From Paenibacillus prosopidis (lineage in GTDB: Bacteria; Bacillota; Bacilli; Paenibacillales; Paenibacillaceae): DNA of 64,000 nucleotides. The stretch spans positions 369,898 to 433,897 of the forward strand of contig NZ_QPJD01000003.1 of NCBI RefSeq assembly GCF_003337375.1. The letters are read 5' to 3'. The notes below the pieces were generated by a model. That model was not told the DNA's origin. It was given only the letters and a program-made list of their open reading frames with translations, and searched no databases. Positions 1 to 7,829 of this stretch are shown here, piece after piece (position 1 is the stretch's first letter; the number at the start of each line of letters is the position of its first letter). The position numbers were made by a program, and so were the translations under genes.

Positions 1-1
1 T

Positions 2-877
2 GAAAGCTTAACGCAATATTTGAGCAAGTTCAGCTTTGTGCTGCCGTATTTGCAAACAGGAGCAGCACTTGAACGGGTAGCTTACGAGCTGGTTGAACAA
101 GCATCCAAGGATCGAGTAAAATACGTTGAAGTTAGATTTGCGCCGCAGCTCCACCGGCTGCAGGATATGTCAGTAGATGAAGTTATACATCATGTAGTTG
201 AAGGATTAAAGCGTGGCGAGCAGACGTTTGGGACTATTGCAAGAGCAATTGTCATTTGTTTGCGAAGCCATTCCTACGAAATGAATAAAGACGTTGTTCA
301 GGAAGCAGCGCGATTTTATAAAAAAGGGGTCGTCGCAGTCGATCTGGCTGGAGATGAAGCTTCGTTTCCTGCCGAGCTGTTTCGCCAGCTGTTCGAGGAA
401 GCCCGGCAGCTCGGCTTACCGATAACCATCCATGCGGGAGAAGCAGCTGGCGCCGAAAATGTTCAGGTGGCAATTACTGAGCTTGGAGCAGTGCGAATTG
501 GACATGGCGTACGTATGCTGGAGAATCCAGAAGTGGTACGGCTGGTGAAGGAGCGACGGATTCCGCTGGAAATGTGTCCCCTCAGCAACATTCAGACGAA
601 GGCTGTATCCGGATGGGATGCTTACCCGGTTCGCAGCTATTTGGAGCAGGGGATCATTGTAACCGTCAATACGGACAATATGACCGTTTCTGATACGAAC
701 ATTTTGAAGGAATATGAGCAGCTGATTGAGCATTGCGGCTTCACATTGACGGAAATTGCGACAATCATAATGAACGGCGTGAAGGCAGCGTTTCTGGAGG
801 AAGAGGAAAAGCGGTTGCTGATTGAGCGGTTTGAGAGTGAATTTACTGCTCTGGGTGTTGGAGTGGGGCCTTTCTGA
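2..877 (+). CDS. add: Adenosine deaminase, 5'-truncated by the window edge
   Basis: The product is a zinc hydrolase that deaminates adenosine to inosine in purine salvage, in the cytoplasm. The frame is open to the first base and reads ESLTQYL just before the first internal TTG at 20. That is the conserved substrate-loop region of the family, so the real start lies upstream of the window. Visible motifs are VRFAPQLH, HAGEAAG (zinc and catalytic region), RIGHGVRM, and PLEMCPLSN. Near the C-terminus VNTDNMTVSDT occupies the zinc-Asp position. It has TDN where many family members have TDD, a variant I believe is common in Gram-positive adenosine deaminases. A terminator hairpin follows about 45 bases after the stop. 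Confidence 0.88.
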   Translation, partial: ESLTQYLSKFSFVLPYLQTGAALERVAYELVEQASKDRVKYVEVRFAPQLHRLQDMSVDEVIHHVVEGLKRGEQTFGTIARAIVICLRSHSYEMNKDVVQEAARFYKKGVVAVDLAGDEASFPAELFRQLFEEARQLGLPITIHAGEAAGAENVQVAITELGAVRIGHGVRMLENPEVVRLVKERRIPLEMCPLSNIQTKAVSGWDAYPVRSYLEQGIIVTVNTDNMTVSDTNILKEYEQLIEHCGFTLTEIATIIMNGVKAAFLEEEEKRLLIERFESEFTALGVGVGPF

Positions 878-918
878 TTTATATGGGAGAATGAGATTTT
901 AAATGGCAAAGCTAGCAG

Positions 919-965
919 CAAAGAGGCTCAGCGTCTTAATAAAGATGACTGAACCTCTTTTTTTG
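919..965 (+). terminator. Rho-independent terminator after add
   Basis: An imperfect stem has AAAGAGG-CTCAG on the left and CTGA-ACCTCTT on the right, closing directly into a run of seven T. It ends the adenosine deaminase transcript. Confidence 0.75.
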
Positions 966-1530
966 TATATACGAAGGATTGGTTATTGTTTCCAAGATAA
1001 TTAGTGATTGGTATACTTGAAGGGAGCGGATAGTGACTGATGAGTAGTATGCTTTAGTTGATACATGAGAGAGCTTGCTGGATTCATTGGAAATGCTGAA
1101 ATCTCACCTCGCACCTACGTCTTACTTGTTGCCTGGTTGCCATAGTGGATTTTCCCAATAATGTTTATAACAGACTATATCAGATAACTTCTAACTTGGA
1201 TTAGGGAGATGTCGATTCATTAGTAGTGGTATCGAGGATAACGGTAATAAGTGGCGCTCTGTCCTCATTTTTTTGCTTCAACATCTAAAATAGAGGGGAA
1301 ATTTGGAGTTATTCTGCGATTTTAGGTAAAAAGAGATCAATTCATAGTGAATAAGACCAAAAAATTCCCCTATTGTTTGGTTACTTCCACCAACAAATGA
1401 ATAACACCACAAATTCCGTTATATACTCTAGCCTTGCGAACTTTGGATAGTACATCGACAGTCTCTTATATTCAACAAATAAAGATTTACTATTCTGAAT
1501 AAGTCATATACGAATGATAAAGGAGAGTTT
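966..1530. other. Gene-free stretch with weak hairpins
   Basis: No supportable gene is seen on either strand. A possible weak terminator lies at 1234-1273 (GAGGA and TCCTC arms before a T run). An imperfect inverted repeat (AATAG-GGGAA and TTCCCCTATT) joins about 1285 to about 1376. The last 30 bases carry the ribosome site (AAAGGAGAG) of the next gene. Confidence 0.4.
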
Positions 1531-2088
1531 ATGAAACAAATATATTTTGTAAGACATTGTAAAGCAATTGATCAAGAACCAGAAGCTCGTTTAACCGAAG
1601 AGGGTATTCGGCAAGCGCTGGAGTTGGCTGAGTTTCTTAAAAATAAAAATATTGAATACATTATCTCAAGTCCATTCGAAAGGGCAATTCATACTATAAA
1701 ACCATTGAGTAAAATGATTCCATGTGAAATTCATATTGATAATCGTTTACAGGAGCGGATTTTAAGCAGAGCCCCTTTGGACAATTGGATGGAAATACTT
1801 GAACAATCATATGTGAATTACGAATTAAAGCTTGATGGTGGAGACTCTTCGACTGAAGCGGTTGAGAGAGGTATGAGTGTAGTAAGGGAAATGATTGCAA
1901 GACCGGAAAAGTCGATATGTGTGGTAACGCACGGAGCTTTGCTGTCTTTATTGATTAGACAATTTAACAAGGAATTCGGGTTTGAAGATTGGAAGAAGCT
2001 TTCTAATCCGGATGTATATAAGCTCGAGATACAGGGAGATCAAGCTTTTATTGAACGAGTTTGGAAGCCTTGGTCCGGACCAAAGTAA
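1531..2088 (+). CDS. Histidine phosphatase family protein
   Basis: The protein is 185 residues and belongs to the phosphoglycerate mutase-like (histidine phosphatase) superfamily, whose catalytic histidine becomes phosphorylated. The N-terminal signature reads VRHCKA, with Cys where RHG is usual. SSPFERAIHT supplies the second conserved Arg, and VVTHGALLSLL supplies the second catalytic His near residue 133. The substrate cannot be told from sequence; relatives act on sugar phosphates, nucleotides or cofactor precursors. An AAAGGAGAG site 5 bases upstream supports the ATG. It opens a run of five small + strand genes and is probably soluble and cytoplasmic. Confidence 0.8.
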   Translation: MKQIYFVRHCKAIDQEPEARLTEEGIRQALELAEFLKNKNIEYIISSPFERAIHTIKPLSKMIPCEIHIDNRLQERILSRAPLDNWMEILEQSYVNYELKLDGGDSSTEAVERGMSVVREMIARPEKSICVVTHGALLSLLIRQFNKEFGFEDWKKLSNPDVYKLEIQGDQAFIERVWKPWSGPK

Positions 2089-2151
2089 AGAGTAATCGCA
2101 GAAATGATCTAAAGAACTCTCTACAATAAATTACAGAAAAGGATTGTTATT

Positions 2152-2646
2152 ATGAATCAGTTAATTAATGAAGCAGTTATTAAATTGGTAGATAATTTAC
2201 AATTACCTGAAAGAGTATTTAATATTGACGATTTACCTTGGGTGCCATTTGATGATGGGACTTGTTTTTTTAAACCACTACGTTTCGATTTAAGTACAGG
2301 CTTATGGACATATTTATTTAAAATTAAGAGCAATAAAGTATTAACTCGCAACAGACATACAGGTGGATGCGTTATTGGCTACAATCTTCAAGGACAATGG
2401 AGATATGAAGGGCGAAAGTGGATAGCAAAACCAGGGACCTTTATTTTTGAACCACCAGGAGACATACATACGTTGATTACTGAGGATGAAGAGGTAATTG
2501 CATTATTTATTCTGGGAGGGTCTCTTCAATACTTTGATGAGAATAACGCAATAATCGGACAGGACGACATTTACACAGTAATAAAGAAGTATAGGGATTA
2601 TTGTACTGAGAATGGATTGGAAGTTCGTGAGGATTTATTTTACTGA
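2152..2646 (+). CDS. Cupin protein, 2,4'-dihydroxyacetophenone dioxygenase-like
   Basis: The 164-residue protein contains a single cupin fold. The region around residues 65-110 (the GYNLQGQWRYEG stretch, then a conserved proline turn and FEPPGDIHTL) resembles the ChrR-type cupins annotated as 2,4'-dihydroxyacetophenone dioxygenase. The usual metal-binding HxH pair is not obvious: one His is in RHTGG and one in DIHTL. Metal binding and dioxygenase activity are therefore uncertain. An AAAAGGA ribosome site precedes the ATG. The substrate is unknown. Confidence 0.7.
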   Translation: MNQLINEAVIKLVDNLQLPERVFNIDDLPWVPFDDGTCFFKPLRFDLSTGLWTYLFKIKSNKVLTRNRHTGGCVIGYNLQGQWRYEGRKWIAKPGTFIFEPPGDIHTLITEDEEVIALFILGGSLQYFDENNAIIGQDDIYTVIKKYRDYCTENGLEVREDLFY

Positions 2647-2691
2647 TTAAAGAACGCTATTCGGAAAACACCTGGAAAAGGAGAGATTATT

Positions 2692-3162
2692 TTGAGAACC
2701 TTATTTTATTACAATTGGCAGATCAGAGACGAATGGTTTCAAGTTTTAGAGCAGGTACCTGCGATTGATTTGTTAAGAGACAGACATGCTGGGGTTGGAT
2801 CAATCCTCAAAACAATTTTTCACATCATAGATGTTGAATATAGTTGGATAAGGGTAGTCAAAAATGAGTCAGATATTACTTTTCAGTTTGAAGATTATAA
2901 CGATCTTAAGTCATTGAGAAATTTATCAGAGAAAATCAGATCAGAAATAAAAGAATTTATTGATAATTGGTCCAATGATATGGAATGTGAAGCCGTTATC
3001 CCTTCATGGATGGATAAGACATTTAATAAGGGCGAAATATTACGACATATTTTAGTTCATGAAATTCATCATATCGGACAACTTTCAATTTGGTCGAAAG
3101 AACTGGGCATAAAAGTTGTTTCTTCAAACTTCATTGGAAGAGAACTGTTGGAAAGACATTGA
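2692..3162 (+). CDS. DinB family protein
   Basis: The 156-residue protein is a four-helix-bundle DinB/YfiT-type protein, a family of metal-binding thiol (bacillithiol) transferases and stress proteins. The three expected metal-binding histidines are plausible: FHIIDVEYSW near residue 45 and the cluster HILVHEIHHIGQL near residues 126-138. The start is TTG at 2692, with a good AAAGGAGAG 8 bases upstream. No in-frame ATG lies close by. It is one of three DinB-superfamily genes in the window. Confidence 0.8.
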   Translation: MRTLFYYNWQIRDEWFQVLEQVPAIDLLRDRHAGVGSILKTIFHIIDVEYSWIRVVKNESDITFQFEDYNDLKSLRNLSEKIRSEIKEFIDNWSNDMECEAVIPSWMDKTFNKGEILRHILVHEIHHIGQLSIWSKELGIKVVSSNFIGRELLERH

Positions 3163-3187
3163 CTTCTGAAGGAAAAGAGGGCCGGAA

Positions 3188-3655
3188 ATGTTAATTAGAA
3201 TGGCTGAACACTCAGACATTGAAGCGCTGATCAAAATGAGGCTGGATTTTACACTTGAATACAATGCTGATCTTATTATTACAGAATCAATATTTGAGGA
3301 GTATCATCATGAAACGAAGCAATTTCTTAAGAATGCGATCGAATCAAAGCAGTGGTACATATGGGTGGCGGAAATTAACGGTGTCATCGTTTCACACATC
3401 TTTTTGGAATTGATTGCTAAAGTGCCTAGACCAGGGAAGAAAACAAACCCATTTGTATACATGACTAACGTATATACGCTGCCAAATTATCGGGGCAATG
3501 GAATCGGGAGTGAGCTTCTTTGTAAAATAAAGGAGTGGTCAGAAGCTAAAAATTTTGAATTTATTATAGTATGGCCAAGCGATGAAGGTATTGAATTTTA
3601 TCGAAAAAATGAATATGTACATTGCAAAGAACCAATGGAGCTCATGCTGGAATAA
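3188..3655 (+). CDS. GNAT family N-acetyltransferase
   Basis: The 155-residue GNAT fold begins MLIRMAEHSDIEAL, typical of strand beta-1 and helix alpha-1. The acetyl-CoA pyrophosphate loop reads LPNYRGNGIGSELL (R/Q-x-x-G-x-G/A) at about residues 98-111, and a C-terminal GIEFYRKNEYV matches the conserved FY region. It transfers acetyl from acetyl-CoA to an unidentified amine. Spacing to its neighbours is 25-27 bases, suggesting cotranscription. Confidence 0.85.
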   Translation: MLIRMAEHSDIEALIKMRLDFTLEYNADLIITESIFEEYHHETKQFLKNAIESKQWYIWVAEINGVIVSHIFLELIAKVPRPGKKTNPFVYMTNVYTLPNYRGNGIGSELLCKIKEWSEAKNFEFIIVWPSDEGIEFYRKNEYVHCKEPMELMLE

Positions 3656-3681
3656 TATTTTGAAGAAATGAAGGTGTACGG

Positions 3682-4200
3682 GTGGAAGAAGTTAATGTTA
3701 CTAATTATAACGCTGAATGGATCAATGATTTCGGACAAGAAAAAGCGAAAATTAAGAATGTTATGGATAAAATTATTCTTGGAATTGAACATATCGGTAG
3801 TACTTCAGTTCCGGGCCTAGGTGCTAAACCAGTGATTGATATGATGGTCGGGGTAAAAGAATTGTCTCAGGTCAGCCCTGAATATATTGTTCAACTTAAA
3901 TCAATAAATTATGAATATGTTCATAAGCCTGAGTTTCCGGAAAGGCTCTTTTTTAGAAAGGGTCACTGGAGGGCTGGTACGCATCATCTGCATGTTTATA
4001 TACATAACGGAGAGCATTGGTTGAATAATATTATGTTTCGAGATTATTTGAGAAGTCATCCGAAGGCGATGGACGATTACTATCGGTTGAAGAAGCAGTT
4101 AGAAGGTCTATATAAATCGGATAAAGTTGCTTACACGGAAGCAAAGGCTCCGTTTATTCAAAGCATTTTAACAAAATTAAGATCGGAGAATCAAACATGA
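3682..4200 (+). CDS. GrpB family protein (UPF0157), copy 1
   Basis: The 172-residue GrpB/UPF0157 protein is related to the nucleotidyltransferase fold. The diagnostic segment IEHIGSTSVPGLGAKPVIDMMVG spans residues 35-57, and HHLHVYIHNG and FRDYLRSHP follow. The start is GTG with a weak GAAGG-type ribosome site. The stop overlaps the ATG of the broken SDR gene (ATGA), a sign of translational coupling in the ancestral operon. The biochemical function of the family is poorly defined. Confidence 0.85.
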   Translation: MEEVNVTNYNAEWINDFGQEKAKIKNVMDKIILGIEHIGSTSVPGLGAKPVIDMMVGVKELSQVSPEYIVQLKSINYEYVHKPEFPERLFFRKGHWRAGTHHLHVYIHNGEHWLNNIMFRDYLRSHPKAMDDYYRLKKQLEGLYKSDKVAYTEAKAPFIQSILTKLRSENQT

Positions 4201-4342
4201 TTAATTGTCATTTTATAATTACGGGGACTTCTCGGGTATTGGTGAACAGTTAGCTAAAATGCTGCTGGAAGCGGATCATCATGTTCATGGCATTTCAAGA
4301 ACTCATCTAAGGAATACCATTTGCGGTTCTTTATTAGAATAA
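4197..4342 (+). pseudogene. Short-chain dehydrogenase (SDR) remnant, frameshifted
   Basis: Translation starts MINCHFIITGTSR and then hits a stop. Shifting frame by one base after 4236 restores IGEQLAKMLLEADHHVHGISRT. Together these give the Rossmann nucleotide-binding motif ITGTSRGIGEQLA. The simplest explanation is loss of one G from a GGGG run (CGGGGT to CGGGT). Only about 48 codons remain before a TAA, so the catalytic YxxxK part is gone. Confidence 0.75.
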
Positions 4343-4521
4343 TTGAACATCTTTATAAAAAATCATAATAACTTAAATGAGCCTGCTGAATTGACATCGA
4401 ATACTCCATGTTATATTATATGACATATAACCAATTATGTTTAAAAAGAAACTTGTTACATGTGTTATATAACTTGACGCCGTTGAATATTTTATCCAAT
4501 ACGTAACGAGGAGTGGTTCAG

Positions 4522-4659
4522 ATGAGGTTTTTATTCATTATTGCAGGTATGCTTTCTGTAGCTAAACATAGTAAGGTAGATGACGATTGTGTAAGCAAGC
4601 TTAACGAAGCTTTTATTGGGAGCGAGCGTCACTGGAAGTCGCTCACACTTTTTGCATAA
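4522..4659 (+). CDS. Possible 45-residue small protein
   Basis: An open frame begins MRFLFIIAGMLSVAKHSKVD and ends KSLTLFA. It has a hydrophobic N-terminus, is preceded by a good GAGGAG ribosome site 8 bases from the ATG, and is followed within 30 bases by a strong terminator. It therefore looks like a discrete monocistronic unit. I do not recognise the family. It could also be the remnant of a longer gene. Confidence 0.4.
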   Translation: MRFLFIIAGMLSVAKHSKVDDDCVSKLNEAFIGSERHWKSLTLFA

Positions 4660-4682
4660 GCTAAGATGGTCTTTTGATAATT

Positions 4683-4715
4683 AAGGTGTTTCCTCCATGA
4701 GGGAACACCTTTTTT
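4683..4715 (+). terminator. Strong rho-independent terminator
   Basis: AAGGTGTTTCCTC pairs with GAGGGAACACCTT across a CAT loop (one G-T pair) and runs into six T. It insulates the nitrate cluster promoter from upstream transcription. Confidence 0.88.
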
Positions 4716-4871
4716 ATGTGAAGTAAAATAACTTCGTTAGATAACAGCTTTATCAAATATCCAAATTTTCTGAAATCAACCTATTGTCGAGTACGCATTC
4801 ATCCGCTTTTCGGTAACAAAGACGAACAATAAAACGCTTACTTATCATTTCATACGTCAATTTGTTTTAAA

Positions 4872-4888
4872 TGTTAAATTACCTGACA
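4872..4888 (+). promoter_or_regulatory. TnrA/GlnR box, perfect match
   Basis: TGTTA-N7-TGACA is a perfect match to the Bacillus TnrA/GlnR consensus TGTNA-N7-TNACA. Its centre (4880) lies about 50 bases upstream of the start predicted from the promoter at 4897-4925. As I recall it, this is the position from which TnrA activates nas promoters in Bacillus subtilis. Confidence 0.7.
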
Positions 4889-4896
4889 AATTTTTA

Positions 4897-4925
4897 TTGA
4901 AATATACGTGAAAATGCGGTAAATT
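4897..4925 (+). promoter_or_regulatory. Candidate promoter of the nitrate cluster
   Basis: The -35 TTGAAA and -10 TAAATT are separated by 17 bases. The -10 is weak (4 of 6), consistent with a promoter that needs an activator. Confidence 0.45.
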
Positions 4926-4942
4926 ATTGATAAAGATAGTTT

Positions 4943-4959
4943 TGTTAGCAAATGTAACG
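4943..4959 (+). promoter_or_regulatory. Second TnrA/GlnR-like box, one mismatch
   Basis: TGTTA-N7-TAACG differs from the TGTNA-N7-TNACA consensus only in the last base. It lies just downstream of the predicted transcription start, 71 bases from the first box, a position suited to repression. Confidence 0.45.
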
Positions 4960-5032
4960 TCAAATTGATAGCTTGTCTTTTAGAACGAGAGTCTTTCTAG
5001 AGAATGTTTAACAAAATAGGAGTGTGGATGCG

Positions 5033-7450
5033 ATGAAAAAGAAGCTGGTCTTGATAGGTAACGGTATGGCGGGAGTAAATTGTATTGAACAGATTTTGAA
5101 GCTGGCCCCGAACCGGTATGACATTACCATCTTCGGAAGTGAACCTCATCCGAACTATAATCGAATCATGCTGTCATCTGTTCTAGCAGGCGATGCGGAT
5201 ATTAATGATATTGTTATCAATAGTTGGGACTGGTACAGAGAAAACAACATTATTATCCACGCTGGACATACGGTAAGCAATATCGACACGAAACGCAAGA
5301 TCGTCAGCACGGAAAGCGGCATTCAAGTGCCTTACGATGATGTCATTATTGCAACCGGCTCGCTGCCTTTCATGCTTCCGCTGCCGGGTGCGGACAAAAA
5401 AGGCGTTATCGCATTCCGTGACATTAAAGATTGCGAAACGATGTTTGAGACGGCGAAAAAGTACAAAAAAGCGGTTGTTATCGGCGGCGGCTTACTCGGA
5501 CTAGAAGCGGCTCGGGGGTTGCTGAATCTGAATATGGAAGTGTCCGTCGTTCATAGCAACAAAATTCTGATGAACAGACAGATGGACGAAACGGGTGGGA
5601 TTATGCTGCAGAAGGAACTTCAGCAGCAAGGTATGAAATTCCTTCTCGGAAAAAATACAGAGAAGATTCTAGGAAAAGAGCGGGTAACGGGTCTAAGATT
5701 TTCGGACGGCTCCGAAGAGTCTGCAGATCTAGTTGTTATGGCAATCGGTATCAAGCCCAACATGGCGATGGCTAAGAAGAGCGGCATTGAAGTTAACCGA
5801 GGTATTCTCGTTAACGATTTCATGGAAACAAACATTCCGAATGTTTACTCGGTTGGCGAATGCGTGGAGCACCGCGGCATTTCATACGGACTGGTCGCGC
5901 CATTGTACGAGCAAGCCGCCGTCCTTGCAAAGAAACTGGCGGGCCTAGAAACGGAAGGCTATCACGGTTCCGTCGTTTCTACGAAGCTGAAGGTTTCGGG
6001 TGTGGATGTGTTTTCGGCGGGTCAATTCTTGGATAATGTTGATACACGTGCCGTTCGTGTGCAGGATGAGTTCGGCGGCGTATACAAGAAAGTCGTCATT
6101 CGGGGCGGCAAGGTTGTCGGCGCTGTATTGTTCGGTGATATTAGTGACGGAGCGCGCCTGTTCGCCATGATCCGCAGCGGCGAGGATGTAACCGGGAAAG
6201 AAAAAGAAATATTGCTCGGCTCGGGCGGTTCGGCTCCATCCAACGCTGATTTGATTGCCTCGATGAGCGATGATGAAATTGTTTGCGGATGTAACGGTGT
6301 TTCCAAAGGCGCAGTTGTAACTGCGATCAATGAAAAAGGATGCACGAGCGTCAATGATATTAAAGCTTGCACGAAAGCGTCCGCTTCCTGTGGCGGCTGT
6401 AAACCGCTAATTGCAGATGTGCTGACGTATGTACTTGGCGCGGACGGCGTGAAAACCGTCAAAGAAGGCATTTGCGGTTGTACAACGCTTAGCCGCGATG
6501 AAGTGGTTGAAGGCATACGCGAGATGAAGCTGACGACTTCGAAGGAAGTCATGAACGTAATGGGCTGGAACAACCCGGAAGGCTGCTCCAAATGCCGTCC
6601 TGCCTTGAACTACTACCTCGGCATGGTATGGCCTGAAGATCACGAAGACGAGCGTGAATCAAGATTCGTTAATGAAAGAAATCATGCCAATATTCAGAAA
6701 GACGGCACGTACTCTGTTGTTCCGAGAATTTACGGCGGGGTTACGACACCGCAGGATCTGAAGAAAATTGCCGATGTAGCGGTGAAATATGAAGTGCCGC
6801 TAGTAAAAATAACAGGCGGACAGAGGATCGACCTTCTGGGCGTTAAGAAGGAAGACTTGCCTTCGATGTGGACGGATCTCGACATGCCGTCGGGTTACGC
6901 ATATGGTAAAACGCTTCGTACGGTAAAAACATGCGTAGGATCGACGTTCTGCAGATTCGGAACGCAGGATTCGATGGCCATGGGTATCGAAATGGAGAAG
7001 CGCTTCGAACGTTTGAGCACACCGGCGAAATTTAAAATGGCCGTATCCGGCTGCCCCCGTAACTGTGCGGAAGCGACGATCAAGGATTTGGGCGTCGTGG
7101 CGATCGACGGCGGATGGGAAATTCATGTCGGCGGAAACGGCGGCACGAAAGTAAGAGTCACAGACCTGCTCGTTAAGGTGAAGACGGAGGAAGAGGTTCT
7201 GGAATGGACGGGAGCCTACATGCAGTATTACCGTGAAACCGGCAAATATAACGAACGTACGGCGGAATGGCTTGAAAGAGTCGGCCTGGATACGATTAAG
7301 GCTGCCTTAGAGAAGAAAGAAGACCGATTGGCACTCGTCGAGCGGATAGAACTTGCGCTCAGCCTGACGCAAGATCCATGGAAAGAAATTGTGGAGACTG
7401 ATAAATTGCGCACAACATTTGAAAATCTACCTATTCCCACAATGAACTAG
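5033..7450 (+). CDS. nirB: Assimilatory nitrite reductase [NAD(P)H], large subunit
   Basis: NirB (NasD) reduces nitrite to ammonium with six electrons from NAD(P)H in the cytoplasm. It has an FAD/NAD(P)H reductase domain (about residues 1-310; GNGMAG and a second dinucleotide motif GGGLLGLEAA). Two BFD-like [2Fe-2S] regions follow (Cys418, 420, 446, 453, 456, then CGCTTLSRDE and CSKCRPAL). The C-terminal siroheme/[4Fe-4S] domain keeps all four ligands: Cys634 and Cys640 in TCVGSTFC, Cys674 and Cys678 in GCPRNC. The ATG at 5033, 10 bases after AGGAG, is preferred to the GTG at 5024, which abuts the ribosome site. It is first in a five-gene nitrogen-regulated cluster. Confidence 0.95.
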   Translation: MKKKLVLIGNGMAGVNCIEQILKLAPNRYDITIFGSEPHPNYNRIMLSSVLAGDADINDIVINSWDWYRENNIIIHAGHTVSNIDTKRKIVSTESGIQVPYDDVIIATGSLPFMLPLPGADKKGVIAFRDIKDCETMFETAKKYKKAVVIGGGLLGLEAARGLLNLNMEVSVVHSNKILMNRQMDETGGIMLQKELQQQGMKFLLGKNTEKILGKERVTGLRFSDGSEESADLVVMAIGIKPNMAMAKKSGIEVNRGILVNDFMETNIPNVYSVGECVEHRGISYGLVAPLYEQAAVLAKKLAGLETEGYHGSVVSTKLKVSGVDVFSAGQFLDNVDTRAVRVQDEFGGVYKKVVIRGGKVVGAVLFGDISDGARLFAMIRSGEDVTGKEKEILLGSGGSAPSNADLIASMSDDEIVCGCNGVSKGAVVTAINEKGCTSVNDIKACTKASASCGGCKPLIADVLTYVLGADGVKTVKEGICGCTTLSRDEVVEGIREMKLTTSKEVMNVMGWNNPEGCSKCRPALNYYLGMVWPEDHEDERESRFVNERNHANIQKDGTYSVVPRIYGGVTTPQDLKKIADVAVKYEVPLVKITGGQRIDLLGVKKEDLPSMWTDLDMPSGYAYGKTLRTVKTCVGSTFCRFGTQDSMAMGIEMEKRFERLSTPAKFKMAVSGCPRNCAEATIKDLGVVAIDGGWEIHVGGNGGTKVRVTDLLVKVKTEEEVLEWTGAYMQYYRETGKYNERTAEWLERVGLDTIKAALEKKEDRLALVERIELALSLTQDPWKEIVETDKLRTTFENLPIPTMN

Positions 7451-7466
7451 AAAGGGTGTCATCAGC

Positions 7467-7802
7467 ATGAAACAAGTTAAAATCGGTCATATTTCGGAAA
7501 TTGAGAGCATGCGGTCAAGAGTGATCTTCGTTGGAGATTTGGAAATTGCTTTGTTTAAGCTATCGAACGGTGAAATAAAAGCGATTGAAAACAAATGTCC
7601 GCATAAAGCAGGTAAGCTTTCCGAAGGAATCGTATGCGACCATCACGTATTTTGTCCGCTACATGATTGGAAAATCGATTTGAACGACGGCAAGGTGCAA
7701 GACCCGGATGAAGGCTGTGTCGTTTCCTTCAAGGTGGAGGCGGATGCTGAAAGCGGTGATTTAATTTTATACGTGGAAGAAAAGGCTTATCAAGCATCCT
7801 AA
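7467..7802 (+). CDS. nirD: Nitrite reductase small subunit, Rieske type
   Basis: The 111-residue NirD (NasE) is the small partner of NirB. It carries a complete Rieske [2Fe-2S] motif: CPHKAG (Cys-x-His, near residues 43-45) and CPLHDWK (Cys-x-x-His, near residues 64-67). Many enterobacterial NirD proteins lack these ligands, so this one probably does bind a cluster. It lies 16 bases after nirB with AAAGGGTG as ribosome site. Confidence 0.92.
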   Translation: MKQVKIGHISEIESMRSRVIFVGDLEIALFKLSNGEIKAIENKCPHKAGKLSEGIVCDHHVFCPLHDWKIDLNDGKVQDPDEGCVVSFKVEADAESGDLILYVEEKAYQAS

Positions 7803-7829
7803 GGAAGACATTCGGGGAGAAACGGACCA

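Noticed and set aside
6022..6591. Long minus-strand frame inside nirB (189 codons)
   Set aside because: A shadow of nirB: the coding strand has full domain support and the opposite frame has no ribosome site or recognisable motif.
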